Below are positions 11,204-26,700 of a stretch of 64,000 bases of DNA, piece after piece. This DNA is from Bombyx mori. Lineage: Eukaryota > Arthropoda > Insecta > Lepidoptera > Bombycidae. Position 1 is the stretch's first letter. Every line of letters begins with the position of its first letter. The notes beneath the pieces were generated by a model. That model was not told where the DNA came from. It searched no databases and was given only the letters and a program-made list of their open reading frames with translations. Location: positions 9,151,001 to 9,215,000 of the forward strand of contig NC_085119.1 in NCBI RefSeq assembly GCF_030269925.1, given 5' to 3'. Made by a program: the position numbers and the translations under genes.

Positions 11204-11744
11204 GCATTCTTGGTAAATCCCTTAGATCAGAGTACCGCGGAAGTCTATAAGGGTCCGTTCACATAGACCGGATCGTATACGTTGAGAATTGGCCGGAGCG
11301 GAGCCGCCAACTATTTTACATAGACCGGCTGGAAGAGATCTGAAAGCGGTTGCGCTCGGGTCGGCTACGAGAGCGAGAAAGAGCGCGCAATCGGAGCCGA
11401 TCGGCTCTTATTATTTCACGCGCAACGCATTCAAGCATTCTTAATGACAAAAATGTGCACATGCAAAAATAAACTTTACTACCATTACTCAAAACTATGT
11501 TTCGAACGTGATAAAAATCTGCTATTCTTTTTTGGTGGCGAACTACGACCCATGAGGTCATATGATCCGTGAAGTCTACTAATCATGTCCGCATGTCCGT
11601 CATGTTCAACGCGTTCGTAGTTCCTGCATAACAGTACACTTGGAATGGAAATGGAACTGTCTGAACATGTTAATTTTGACAACTCGGATTGAATGATATA
11701 GTTCCATATGAGAACATAGTTCCAGGAACTATTTCGGTCCGGAA
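11204..11744. other. Region 3' of bestrophin with short GC-rich repeat-like sequence
   Basis: Includes the presumed bestrophin 3' UTR. Between 11240 and 11410, TTCACATAGACCGG and ACATAGACCGGCTGG recur and GC-rich self-complementary pieces occur, suggesting an unclassified mobile element. No gene is supported. Confidence 0.35.
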
Positions 11745-14700
11745 CTACGCATGTCTAGTCTGAAGATACGCACTGAGTGTCTGGCTGCCGGCAGCGCTGA
11801 GCGAGGCGCCGACGTCGCTGTCGAGACGCGGCCGCCGCTCGTCGTCGATGTCGGCGAACGAGCCCCGCGCGGTGAGCGAGCGCGCCGTCGGACTCTTGTC
11901 GTCTCGCTCGTCGTCGCGCTCGCCGCCCCACTGATTCGGCGCCGAGCGGGACAACCGACTGTCTTCCTCTGAAAACATTACCTCGTGTATTGCAACTATA
12001 AAACGATGTTTCCCAGCCCAAAACACGTCATTACGGATCCTCCCGATCCACTAACGGTGCTTTTAGGTACCTCGAGCACCGGTCACCGTCCTCGTCGAAC
12101 CCCGTCGCTTGCGACGAAGGGCTCGACGAGCGAATTGACCCACAGACACAGCCCACTGAGTTTCTCGCCGGATCTTTTCAGTGAGTCCTCGTTTCCGATC
12201 CGGTGGTAGATTCTGCGAAGCACTACTCTTGCTAGGGTCAGTGTTAGCATCTCTCCGGTTTGAGCCCCGTGAGCTCACCTACTAGCTAAGGTTACGCTGA
12301 AATAGCCTCTCAAGGCTATCAGCTTAGGTAGGAAAAAAAAAAGAAAGAAAAATATGTTTTCCAATTCCTCAATACAGCGCGACCGCATGGCGACATAGTT
12401 GATGCAAGCAGTCTGCTTATTAACCCTTTGACTGCCGTGTAGGTCGCCGGTACCCTACGTGACGCACTGAAGTAATGTCGAATTCTGTTACTAAGTATCT
12501 GGATTTCCTTTACCTTCTTTTGTTTGTTAATGTATGTTTTAGTCTTTTTGGTGTCTCAGAAATAGATTAATTCTTAGTATCTCCGTATTTGTCTTTCCCA
12601 GAGTCTAGTAGATATTCCGGCGCCTTAGTAAGAAGATCGAAGAGAGAAATCGACATAATTACTTCAGTGCACCACGCAGGGCACCGATGACCTACACGGC
12701 AGAAAGTCTTAATCTATGTTCAATAAACTGAGGACGTACATAATTTATATGATAATTGATTTACATTGCGTGCATAATGCAAAAATATAAAATTTTATAC
12801 TGATCAGCAAATAGATAATCCATTCTCATATTTAAAAAAAAATACAAACCGCGCAATATAGAAGAACAAATATCCACATAATGCACGAGAACAGCATGAA
12901 TTTTTATAATACGTACTAAACAAATGTTAATAGTTAGTGTAAACTACCCGCTACATAACGTTTAATGATTCACTTCGGCATTAGTCGTAAACGCTGGAAG
13001 AATACTCACTGGAGCTGTGATTCGAATTTCGTGACGGCACGTTAACTGGATCACTGGGCGGGAGAGGTTTTTGCGCAAACAAACTCATCGCAGTCGGCCT
13101 GCAATGGAAACAATAAATGCAAACGCAAAACTAAAAGTTGAGGGTCGGCCTTTGTCCGAACACGTACCAAATACATATCAAACAGGAGATTTTAAAAGTA
13201 AAATTTTGAAACTGTAGCCGTCGATTAGTGAAAGCTATTTTTGTATCCGTCCAATAGTTTCGTAGTTCCATAATATCATGGGGTTGGTGTTATCATTAAT
13301 TGAATATGCAATTCCGAAAAGGGCACATCTCTGAAAATGTAAAATGTTCAGGAAATATGAAAAAAAACTGATTATTTTCTAAAGCAGTGTAAAATTTAAA
13401 ATATTAACTTTTGAAATCTATTTTAGTGTTAATTAGCAATTGAAAATTACAGGATTTATTATAAAATGGGTGTAGGTAAGCCTCAAAACTACATGTATAT
13501 GAAAAAACGTATTTGACAAAATATGTGACATGTGCCCTTTTCGAAATTGCATATTCAATTTGAATTGAAATAAATTAGTGGTAAGGTTGGGCCCAATACA
13601 TTTAGGTCTGCCACAGTAGCAGTTACAGAGGTATAAGTACCCACTAATGTTGCAGTAAATATTCAGGCCAATGTAAATAAATTGAAAAGGATATTTCGTT
13701 ACTCATCAGAGTCACAACAAACAACATAAAAGTTGATTAACAAAAGGTAAGTTTTCCTGCTTCGTAGCGAACGACGCCTTACGATTTATGACGTAAAACA
13801 AATTGAATAAGACTAAGTCACCGATAAAATATGCGGTGTTTAAACTTCATTTGTTTATTGGCGGTAGGACCTCTTGTTAGTCCGCGCGGGTAGGTGCCAC
13901 CACCCTGCTTATTTCTGCCGTGAAGCAGTAATGCGTTTCGGTTTGAAGGGCGGGGCAGCCGTTGTAACTATACTGAGATCTTAGAACTTATATCTCAAGG
14001 TGGATGGAGCATTTAAATTGTAGATGTCTATGGGCTTCAGGAACCACTTAACACCAGGTGGGCTGTGAACTCGTCCACCCATCTAAGCAATAAAAAAAAT
14101 AATTGGAGAAAAAAAAACGCTACATTTAAATCTAAAATACATTCACATAATAGCATACAATAATTGACCACAACCTTTAGAGACAAAGTGAAGATAAATT
14201 ACGAATCAAATTCTAGGAGCTTGTGAGAGTTCAGCGTTCTAACTTCCGAGGTCGTTTATTATTAGGGGAATGTGCCCATTCGCGTTTCGCGTATTGCCCG
14301 GATATGAATATTAATTAGCTAACGTACGTTTGATGACGTGACTACGTTCGTTCCTAGAATTTCATTGCTTTGATTACGTAAGCTCTACATCTGTCTGATT
14401 AACCACATTGATTAACGCTAAGATATTTTATTTTATTGCTTAGATGGGTGGACGAGCTCACAGCCCACCTGGTGTTAAGTGGTTACTGGAGCCCATAGAC
14501 ATCCACAACGTAAATGCGCCACCCACCTTGAGACATAAGTTTGAGACATAAGTTCTAAGGTCTCAAGTATAGTTACAACGGCTGCCCCCACCCTTCAAAC
14601 CGAAACGCATTACTGCTTCACGGCAGAAATAGGCCAGGGTGGTGGTACCTACCTGCGCGCACTCACAAGGTCCTACCACCAGTAATTACGCAAATTATAA

Positions 14701-17700
14701 TTTTGCGGGTTTGATTTTTATTACACGATGTTATTCCTTCACTAAATCTGTAAATTAGGTTCGTTGTATTAACTGCATCAGAATAATGCAGAAATTCCTT
14801 AAATTTTTTTTTCAATGTGTTTTTCATTTGGAATATTTTATGTTCGATACGGTTCGATTCAGTTTAAATTGTTTTTATGTAGAAACTGTTTTTAACAATA
14901 CAATGAATCATAACCGTTAAATTCTGAATTATAAAATTATTTAAAAAAAAAACAAACAGAATGGTTTAATTCTCCGTCAGCCATGTCGGTGCCTGCTCGT
15001 ATCACCACTGTGTACAACTAGACAATACGTACATTAACCATTATGTTAAGTGGTCTCACCGCGATTAGTTTTTGTGTTACGGTTGCGATCAAATGTTTTT
15101 TAGGAATCGTTACGCTAATTGGATTTGAATTTGGTAGGGAAACCACGATACTGATTTTGTATCATTAATTGTTAAAAATAATTTAATATTTTATCAAGGT
15201 ATTTTTTTGTAGAGTATTGAAAGAAATAAAGTGCCGTGTATAATGTAACAGTATTATATTATGGGGGGAGAACTTTATCAGTATATTTTTATATTTAATG
15301 CATATTGAGTAAGATCGAGGGACTGCTAATTAATAAGCTTTTGCAGCAGACACTTGGGAAAAAAATGTACTAAATAGTCAAATAGTTTTGTGTTAGGTTT
15401 TTAAGTTACTATAGAAGTTAGAATTACTTATAATTATATATACTATATATATAATTATAAGTATATATAATTATAAGTAATTCTTAATTATAAGAATTAC
15501 TTATAATTATATATACTATATAATTATAAGTAATTCTTACTAACAAAATGTATGCAAAAGATACATAATACTCTACATGTATGTAGGGGTAATGATGGCG
15601 GTACGATATGCCAAAATACGCTCGCACGTATATACGTATATGTACCAACATCCTGCTTGTTTATATAATGTCCCATCCTTCTAACCGAACATCTATGGGT
15701 TGACATCCATGGGTTCCGGCAACCTCTCAACAAAAAGCGGACTGTGAACTCGCCCACCCATCCACAGCAACAAAAACCGACTGGCGTTTTTCGTATTGGT
15801 AATATGTATCTGACACGTTGGAGATGTATAATCGATACTTATAATATATAGTCAAATGCGCTTATATGCTTCTGGATTTCATATTTTTTAAAATATTTCA
15901 TTATATTTCTATTCAATTATTCTTTTTTTTTTTAATATCAAGTTGTTGTCAACTATTGCATTGACGATTGTACCTATAATTGAGTTGACTTTTTCACGTA
16001 CTTCTTGTCAATTTATCGATACTTTTGATGATCACTTTGTTGATATAACTGAATAAATAAAGAAATTATTTAACATTAAATCACCGAATTCTACATTTTT
16101 AGTTAGTTGTATACGTATATTTCTTTATCCTTTTAAATATGACATAAAAGGATCGATGAAGTTGTTAAGAGAGTTTTAACCGTGAATGTGGAGGGCTTTA
16201 GAGGAATAGGTAGACCTAAGAAAAAATATATGGATTGCGTGAAAGACGATATCTGTAAGAGGGGATCGAGCGAAGAAATGGTATACGATGAGGAGTATTG
16301 AGGGAGAAAACATGTTGCGCCGACCCCAGGTGACTGAGAGAACGGCATAAGAATGATGATAAAAGGATCAATTTTTTTAAAGATTTAAACACATATGGTT
16401 TTAACGTAAAAATTTAAATAATTTATATGTTAATTCAAATTAAAATCTAATCTATACGTTCACATTGGAACGCGGGTGTAATCGCGACACGCAAATAGTT
16501 TTGGTATAATTATATAAGTACCTGTTGTCGGGTCGTTTGCCCATACTCGTGATGGTGGCCTGTTCGTCGACCTCTTCGATGACTTCATTCGCGATCTTCA
16601 TGCTGCCGCCCGCCGTGGCCGGCTTGTTCAAGGTCGGGTTGCTCGCCGAAATCGTGAAACGGTTACCTGAAAATTTATTATTTGTTTATGCTACGCTTAT
16701 TTTTTGAAATGACCATTTAGGAAATAATAATATAGACTATACCAAAGAAAAGAAAAAAACAAAAAAAAAACTTCTGGTCGTGATACGTTGGCTGATTTTA
16801 ATAATTTTGCTAATTTTAATTTTACTTACATAGTTATAAGTATTACTCTACTTGCAACATATGGACTGAAGATGGTCTGAATTAAATGTTTTTTTTTATG
16901 CTACGCTTATTGTTTTTAAATGACCAATTAGAAAATAATAATATAGACTATATAAAAAAAAAGGCTGGTTGTGATTCGTTGACTGATACGTGAGTTATCC
17001 ACTTGTATCAAACAAATCGTCGTCTATGGGATCGTTGCAGTAATTTAGTGAAGGTATAGGAATAATTTAACAGATTCTTCAAAAACATTTTTATATTAAA
17101 CAAAACCGCGATAAACTACATTTTAGCAAGTTGATGCTTTGCAGAAACATGGAATGTATACACATAAACATTATAATTGTATATTTTTTTGTAAAACCGT
17201 AATCCAGCCGCATCTGAAGTCATCGAGTATTAATAAAATAAAAAAACTGAAAGCATTTGTGATGTATCTTTCCTGTTTTTTTTGGACTATCACGCAAAAA
17301 CTAGCGGATCGATTTTAATTGGTTCATTTCGCTGTAATGATAGGAAAGAGGTTTGACAATAAAATACGTACAAATTTAGTCTTTAATAAGATTCCTTATT
17401 CATTATTATCCAATTGTTTTCTAATGACGATTTCATTACGACAAAATCCACACATTATAGTCGCAAAAGAAGGTTTTACGAAAGGAAAACAATGATTTTA
17501 ACATACAACATTGACTTTACCTACATATTCATTGATAGATCTATTAAAGTGTTATGTTTTTAACATTCATATACAGGTAAAGTCTAGTTTGGCGGTCAAA
17601 ATAGTCATTTACACTGGTTCGAGGAAAACTTCGTTCAAGGAACACGCCTACATCTCAGAAGCGAGGTTGAATTTAGCGTTAATTGAAAACAGGTCAATGA

Positions 17701-20700
17701 ATAAAGTTGTTGGAGTGTATTAATAATACATAGTTCTTATTGTTCAGTTGGTGAACGTACTTAAGTCTTATTCGGTGATTAGTGGACACTCTTTATTAGA
17801 CACTAGCGACCCGCCCTCGCTTCGCTTCGGAAACTGTAATTTATTATTGATTTCTCCACTATTTAATAGATGCTATTATACATATAAACCTTCCTCTTCA
17901 ATCACTCTATCTATTAAAAAAAAGCCGCATCAAGATCCTTTCCGTAGTTTTAAAGATTTAAGCATACATAGGGATATAGGGACAGAGAAAGCGACTTGTT
18001 TTATACTACGTAGTGATGAAGTCTGAGTTTCGATTGTATGTATAAAGACTGTTTCACCCATCATTCTGGATGTCCATGCGGGCTCACTTTTCCCCCCTAC
18101 TTATTCGCTAGCGTAGGGGGTTATTCCAGCTATTCATATTTACGCCCCACCACCCACATTCAAATTCCCCCTCCTCCCATCCACCCTATTTTCGAATCCC
18201 TGCATGAATCCTTTAATACCATTTCGTAAGCGCTCCAAGGTTTTAAATAACAATGTTTTTTTTTTTAATTCTTTGTATCAAATTTATATTATTCCGCCCG
18301 CGTTAAATGGTACATTGACCCTGAATTTAGATTCAGTTACATCGCGTGCTGTATCAAAAATACTATTAAGCTTCGATATTTCGATTTCGAATCCCGAGCT
18401 TTTTTAGTTTTATCTACCACTTGACTTCGTGTTCACGTGCGTGTCTCGATACAATAAAATACGAATAAACAGTTCCTTGATTAACACAAGTCTGTAGCGA
18501 CTCACCGCTATCAGTCTGCGTGGCAGTGACAGAGGCAGTAGTCGGTTGCCGTTGCTCTTCCTTGGAGAACAGTCTTTTGAGCATCGATGTGACAGAATTA
18601 GTTCTGTTCATGGGCGTTTGCTGTAGCGACGCCATCGAGTTAGAGGAGCCCATAGAGTTCCTTTCCTCCTTCTTTCGCTTACTGCTTCCGCGGTGGACGA
18701 TGAAGTGTATGCCAGACTGCGCGTCGTCGCTCATTTGAATTTGCTACACGAACAAAATGTGTAACCGTTTTATAATTTGTTTCTGCTAGAAGTGATATTG
18801 GAAAAATAATCCCGGTTAAAAATATCAATAGCTAGTTGGATTTAATTTTATTGCACGATACATTAGTGAAGTCAATTTTATATAAATAGTTAAACAAAGT
18901 TCGAAAGAAACACTGGAATGTTCTATTACATTCGATAGTTAAATTAAAAAAAAAACGTAAATGTTATAAAATTATAGCGTTAGCAGAGAAGAGATATGCG
19001 AGAAATAAGATATCGAAATAGAAAAGTCGCGTACAGGGATACACAACAAATAAGAAAAACGATTGATTGTAATTTTAAAACAATATACATTAGACAATTA
19101 ATCACTCATTAAGAACGAATACAGTACAATACACAAAAAAAAAACATTCTTTAAGTTCAAGGTTAAAAAGAAACAGATGTTGAACATGCAAGAAACGCTT
19201 CACATTGTTAGGAAAATAGATTTTCGATAGAAATGCTATTTGCATTTATTTCACGAAAACTGGTTATTTACATAACATCTCAAGGTTGTTAGCTTACAAG
19301 TTGTCTAAAGACGTTTAGATTGGACTGAAATATGATATACATAAAAACAGTTAATTTGTGTTACGCGGCCTTGTTACGTTTGATATTAATCTTAATTTTA
19401 AGATATTAGTTTGTCACATGCCGTCGAGTGGACTACTTTTGTTAATAATATGTAGTCATTAGGTTGTATTTAAAAAAAGGGCTGCCAAATTAATTTTTAT
19501 TCGACCAATTCTCGATACGTACTTTATTGTTTATTTAATAACTTCCTATAAAATCGATTATTCTGTTCTTTCTTTTTTATCATAGCAGTTTTTATCACAA
19601 AAAATAATCGTCGCAAAGTTATGATGTACTGTCTACAATAAAATGTTAATTGAATCGATATGTACGAATATTTGTATTATTATTTTTTAGGCTTGATATA
19701 CACCTAAACGTCGAACGGATTCATTCTTTTCGCTTTGTAAGGCCGCTCGTTTCGTCATAGATAAATTACCAAGGTTACATTAGTCACCAACACACTCCAA
19801 AATTTTCGATGATATTAATCCAATGCTAATAAAAATAAAATATAATTAACATAATATGTATGTACTTAAAATATTTTAAATACCAATATCAAAGTTCCAC
19901 ACTAGAAATCCAATAAGAATGAAAGGGAAAGATAAATAGAGAAAAAATTGTATATTGGCAACCCTTGACACCGACACACTGCTAAGCTCCAGCTCCGGGC
20001 GTGCAGCATGCTTAAAAATGCGACGTCTCTAACCTCTGGCGGGGCGAACTTGTAACTCACGGTGTTGGAGGGGACCATCTCGTCGATCTTGACAGACGAG
20101 GGCGCGGTCAAGACCATGCTGCGCTGCCGGACCGGCACCGCCACGCGAGCTGTCGAAGGCTCCGGATGCTCCTCGCGCTGGTTCTCCGTGGCTAACGTGT
20201 ACGGCAACTCTGACGGGAACACCTCGTCCCAGTACTGATCTTTCACCAACTCGGGATGCTCATGGTGCATCTCATCGACTATCATGTATGAAACCTGCGC
20301 GTATTTATGGTGGATTCAATAGACATTTATAACGGCTAATCGACGATCTAACGGCTTTTATCGTTTATGGCATATTTGAGATCCCAATCTCGGCTAGGGA
20401 TCTCTACAGTCTATGTCTGATTGCAGTAGCCACCAAACTCCCCTGCACTCTCGCTCGATTTCTTCCCGAAACAGAACCCGGGGAGATAGGAGGGACTCTA
20501 CTTTTTTTAGTAACTAATCTATGGTAGCTTATGGGGAGTAGCTGTTCCAAGTACGCGCGAATCGGTATGTAAGCGCACGGGCTAATTCTGGAGAATTCCT
20601 AACACTGGCCCTAGCAAGAGCAGTGCTTCGCTGAATCGGATCGGAAACGCGACCCACTAGGATCGGACGAGAAACTCAGTGGGCTGTGTCCTTAGGCTAG

Positions 20701-23700
20701 TTCGCACGTCGAACTCTTCGTCGTAATCGCCGAGTACAAGAACGGTGACTAGAGCCTAAGAGCACCTAGACCGGATTCTAACGTCAGTCACAATGTAGAA
20801 TTGACACCCTACCTTTATTTTAATAAATCAATAAATTCTTATATTCGTACCTGTAAATCTCTATCGATTATCCAGTTAACTTCGAAATCATCGTCGTCCT
20901 CACCAAATGGATTTATAAGAGATTCGGCTACTTTCAACCAGCCCATATAGAAGAAGAATTCTAACGTACTGAATATCGGGAAATAGAGATCAATATTACT
21001 AATGTACGTTGATTCAGCAGACTGCACTTTGTTATCGACCCACTGACTGCCGAGTGCAGACGTTATGAAATACGAGTATACAGCAATTGTCACTACCTGG
21101 AATGTTTGAATGAAATAACAACTTTTTCGTATTTATGTATGTATATATATTTATTTCTTTGAAACGCATACAAACCTGAGTGTAAACTAATGGTACGCTT
21201 ATGGTATCATAACTGAGGAGAAGTCCCGCTTGTGCTCTAAATTTATTTAATTCATCTATTATAGTTTTAACGGCAAAATCGTCTCTTATTCGGCCCTCCT
21301 TACGGGCCCTCGTCACAATACTAGCCGCCCACACTATTGGTAACCTGAAGCCAGTTTATGAATAAAAAGAGACAAGTCGAATGTAAATAGCTCGCAATTC
21401 GAACAGGACAAAAACTAGTTAATTTATGAATTGGAACGCACTAGTCTTCGCATTAAGCAGCGTCTATAAATAATAATGACATAATACATACATAAATCAT
21501 AACAATAGAAACAAAATGTCTACAAGGAACATCGAGTATATTTTATCAAGTGTTCAAAGAGCTAGGACTGACATGGATAATGTAAAATTATCACTGATAA
21601 GATAGCAATGACATTTCTGCTCCTGACAAATGGATGAAATTACACACGATACAAATTACATAATGTTTGCGGAGTCTACGTAAAATGGATTTGGAAAACT
21701 ACCGCTTCTTTTTTTTTTTAAGGACATCTAATTACGCACTATCATCGCTAAAAGAAATATAACACAAAAAATTTACCAGTGCTTCGTTGTCTTTGGAAAT
21801 TTTTCATTCATATTGTTAAGTATTGATTTTTCATTTTCATTCATTATACCGGCCTCGGTAAAGTTGTCGAGCGTCGGAAAACGCTTCTTGACTCTTGGAG
21901 ATATCATCGTTAACACCATCGTCAGACAGAGACATACATAGCGCACGATTGTCCGACGCATCAACCTCCCACGTTCATCCTGGTAACTCCAATCATGTTA
22001 TTATTAATCACGTCCTTTCATTAAAAAAAAAAAAGACTAATACGTGGCATGACGTCACAGATTATCATTTACAGAACATTATCTAGGAATGCAAAGATTG
22101 ACAACGTCATATATAACAGACAAATAAGTGTTAATCTTATCTATCCCTTTGTTTACAACAAATCCAACTTGACCTAAATTCTAACTAATCTAAACTAAAC
22201 AGAAATGTACGGAAACACAATACCACCATTTTTTTTATTATAATAAAAACATTTTCTACGTATCTATTTGCGTTTACATTATGTAAATACCGTAGATGCG
22301 AATAGTTATGTATTACTTAACAATAGATGACTTATGTATGCATATTGATTACACGCAGCAATCCAACATGACAGCGATTGCGGAAAAACCTTGCCGACAG
22401 TTTCTATTGCTTTGTGATCAAACAGCTAGACAATTAAAGATATAAATGCGACAATTTCAGTTATCTAATGGATTAGATTGTAAGTATATCGTTACATACA
22501 GTATCACACATAATTCAATCGACAGGTTTCCACGTTATCATCGTCATAAAACACTTAAAGCATACATGCAAGATAATGAACTGCACGGAAATTGGTTAGG
22601 TCATTTACTTACAATGGGAAACAAGAAAATGTTTTTTAATACAATAATTCTATATAGTTTTTGGTACTCAAATTATCACTACTAGCGATGTAAAACTGAA
22701 AATACATATGTAACGATCGTGCATACACAATGTTTTAATATTCAACAACGTACTGTTCTTTTTAAGCACATTGCTCGTTGCAAACGGCAACCAACCGCAA
22801 AATATTCGTAACAGCGGAGCCATCGTGACTGACGAAATAAAAAATAAAGTCTCGTTTATTTTCTACTGATATCTTTAACAATAAACGAAAATTAATTAAT
22901 TAATTGTATTTTATTACCTGTCCGTGTATCGTGGCTGACACGAAGACGGCAATCGAATCAGGCCACGGTATCGTTGTGTATTGATTCCACCAGCGGTTCA
23001 TTACTACAGTAACATAGAAACCTAGTACGAACGACAAAGGGATCACATTCCCGTGGAAATGACAATAATTCACTATTCCTTCGAACGTTCTAGAAAAAAA
23101 ATACAAACATTCCATTTATTTAACTACATAATTATGTAAATAATTTTTTTCCCTCCCTATACTGATAGCCTTGAGAGGCTATATCAGCTTCTCCTTGAGC
23201 TGGCCATAGCAAGAGCAGTGCTTTGCAGAATCTATCACCGGATCGGAAACGCGACCCACTGGGAAGATCCGGCGAGAAACTCAGTGGGCTGTGTCTATGG
23301 ATTAATTCACTCGTCGAGCTCTTCGTCGCAAGCAACGGGTTCGACGAGGACGGTGACCGGTGCTTGTGGTACCTAAAAGCACCGTTAATGGATCGGGAGG
23401 ATCCGTAATGACGTGTTTAAGGCGACGTCGACTGTTTACCATTCGGTCTACAGGAACGGGTATGAGTAAATACAATTACATTACATTATTACAATTACAT
23501 TGCATTACTCTACGACGAAATAATCAAATAAAGGCATGTTATATATTTAGAGTGAGTTACATTAATAATTACTATTTATGCAAAACGGACATCTGCCGTT
23601 TGTTTTTATTACACATCCGTGATTTTCAAATCGTAATTCCATTGGTAGAATTGCTACGCTCTCAATCGCTATTACAATACATTAAAAAAGCTTTGTGTGT

Positions 23701-26700
23701 GTACATAATTAAAATTCAATTTAATAAAATACCTCTTCGCATTTTCATCTAGAAGTAAGCGATATGTTAAATTGAGTATATAATACAAAAGCAGGAAAAC
23801 TAGAAGATCTAGCCACACCAGTTTGTATATACTGCCGCGCCATCTGAAAACAAGAAAACGGGTACTACATTAGCGTGCTAATGACAGGTAAGAACATCTA
23901 CCTAATGTTCTATTGTCAAGGCAGACTGAGTTTATTTACGGTAATGTCTATTATAACCTCGATAAAAGATGGCCAAGCAGTGCATGATAATCCTAAAACC
24001 GCGATGCGAATAGTGTCAAAAACAAATTGTACACTTACATGAATACTAATTGAATGAGAGATAGCATCAATACAGTCTATTAGTATTCATAAGAATCTTT
24101 ATCGCAAACGTTTCAGTGTTGATTACGTCATTTTACTCAGTATTCGGCGTATACTGATACTATGACGATTCCTTACACTTGTGAAGATGACCGTGATTGC
24201 TTATTCACGAGCGAACATTATAGTCAAGATGTTCTCGTGTAGTATTTTAGCCATAAGTATTGAATAGAACCATAATTATATGACTATACCGAACGTTTTT
24301 ACAATTTATTGTATTCGTTTTATATGACTGTAAATAGGCAGACGAGTTCACGGTCCATCTGACTTTAAGTGGTTAGCGGAGCCTTTATTTAAATCAGGAT
24401 ATAAATTGCAACTTGAGAGGTGACTTTAGTCGTATAACGCCTGGTCCACATCCATCAAAAGACTGCGTCGCAACAGAAATAGTCAGAATGGTGGTGCCTA
24501 ACTGTGTTCAAAAACGCGCTACTTCGCCTTTAATTGGTAAATGAATCTTCTTCTTGAAGTAAACCTTTGAAAAGGGCAACCGATTCATTTCGGTGAAATT
24601 TATTTGTCTTTATGACCGTGAGTGGCCATTCATTCGAAAAACAATGACATGACGCATAATAAGCGTCTCCGAATTCAATTTTATTTTTGGTCACTTAGAT
24701 GTGATGTTAAAATAACCTTGACTTCGTAGCGGGAGCAGCTGTTGTGTATTTACAAATGTTTGCACGCGATCGCTGTTCTACAATACACATCATGTGGTAT
24801 TAGGATAACGCTTACAAATTAATTTTAATCGATTTTAATTGTTCTTTGTACATCAACGAAATAATGATATTGCTGTTTTAAAAGCTTCCGCGAGTTATTA
24901 GTCATCACAAAGATAAAGACATGATAAACGATTGAGATATAAAGATATTACAATTTATTTTTGGTAGTTTTTAAATATTTTGTGAGCCTCTCAATTGTAA
25001 ATGTATGTACATACTTATCTATACTATACAGATTACTATGAAATAATGTAGAAATCTGTAATCTGCATGAAATTCAGAATTATTATATTTTTATTTCCAA
25101 GTTGCCGTACAACAAAACAGACGGAATATTTTAATTGGTCTATTATAAGAAAAAATCCGAGCCGACCAAACCCGTGATATCACTCAAGCGAAGAGAAACG
25201 TTTTTTGCGCCGAGCCTGTTAACAAACTCTACATGAGGTGTACAAGGTAGTCGCAGTTAATTAATATTTTTGGTATACTTCGGGAGAAATATGGTTACTG
25301 AAGCGTTTATCAACTGCATCGTCGATATCTATTGGTGACACGTAGTTTTATTATATATGTGCATATCCTTAAACGCAGTTGTTCTATACAACAGACTTCG
25401 AACTCACGTATCAAGCTGAGTGGTTGTATTCACTATATCTATACGCTCAGGTAATCCCTCAATACTAGGTGAACCGTGAGCTCATCTGCACCTATGACAG
25501 ACAAACATTCTCGGTCAAAGGACCGTAAATAACTAGTATTTTTGACTACTCTACCAGATATTCTGTTCCAATCTCAACAATTGAGTTACTACCAGTTAAC
25601 CGTTCTTAAAGAAGGTAAGCTTTACATAGGTGGGTAGAAAAGTACAATCTAATCAATTTACTTATTGATACAGTACACAATAACAATAATAGTAACAATA
25701 ATAAATAAAAACACTAATACATAATATTATATCAGACTATATACATACACAATTACACACATAAATAACATAAAAATATACATACACGTACATATATTTT
25801 TTTTTATTGCCTTTGTAGGCAGATGAGCATGTGGTTACCGTCGCCCATGGACTTCAGCAATGCCAAGGGCAGAGCCAAGCCGCTGCCTACCGCAAAAATC
25901 ATGAAATACATAAAATAAATACATATAAGTAATACTAAATCGATAGATAGTGCTCCTTTAGTGCCTTCCTGAATACTTCAAGTGAGGGGCTTGCACGGAT
26001 TGAGTGCGGAACTGAGTTCCACAGACGCATAGAGTGCGCAGTAAACGAACCGCCGTAGCGGCTAGAGTGAGGGGGAAAACTAAGGAGAAGGGATCTACTA
26101 GTGCGGCAGGGTACACCACGGGGAATCTGGTACTCGAAGCGCTCACGGAGCTACTGGGAAACAGCGGGATTATGTTGAACAACATGCATAAAACATGTAC
26201 ATCAAGGCGACGTCGGATAGGCAACCAGTTAAGTTGTGATCTGTACTGCGAGACATGATCATATTTGCGTAAACCAAAAATAAACCGTATGCATAGATTT
26301 TGTAACCTTTCCAGTTTGTCCCATAGCTCCTCCGCGGCGTCCAGGAAACAGACATCCGCATAGTCAAGGAGAGGAAGCATAAGGGATTGGGCCAGGGTGA
26401 CTTTAGCTTCAAAGGGCAAGAAACGCTGAAGACGTTTGAGAGATTGAAACGTGAAATACACTTTCCTGCTAACTAAATTTCCAATTCCAAGGAGTATCCA
26501 TGCAATCTTCCACGAGTATTGGGATACATGAGATCGACGTTTCGACGTCCAATATTAGTCATTCGGAGAGTAAAGCCAAGTTTGCGCCAAAAATGTTGGG
26601 ATACTCAAAAGAGCGAAGCGGTACTTCACGCCTGCACAAAGACTTTTGCTTTACAAAGCACGAGTCCGGCCCGCGTGGAGTACTGCTCCCACTTCTGGGC

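Noticed and set aside
11751..12209. Plus-strand and alternative minus-strand frames
   Set aside because: They are antisense or shifted readings of the last bestrophin exon and of the neighbouring J1 tail.
12015..12350. Calling the J1 repeats an independent SINE
   Set aside because: No pol III boxes at the 5' edge, variable 5' ends and continuity with RT coding sequence at 40190-41147 show they are LINE tails.
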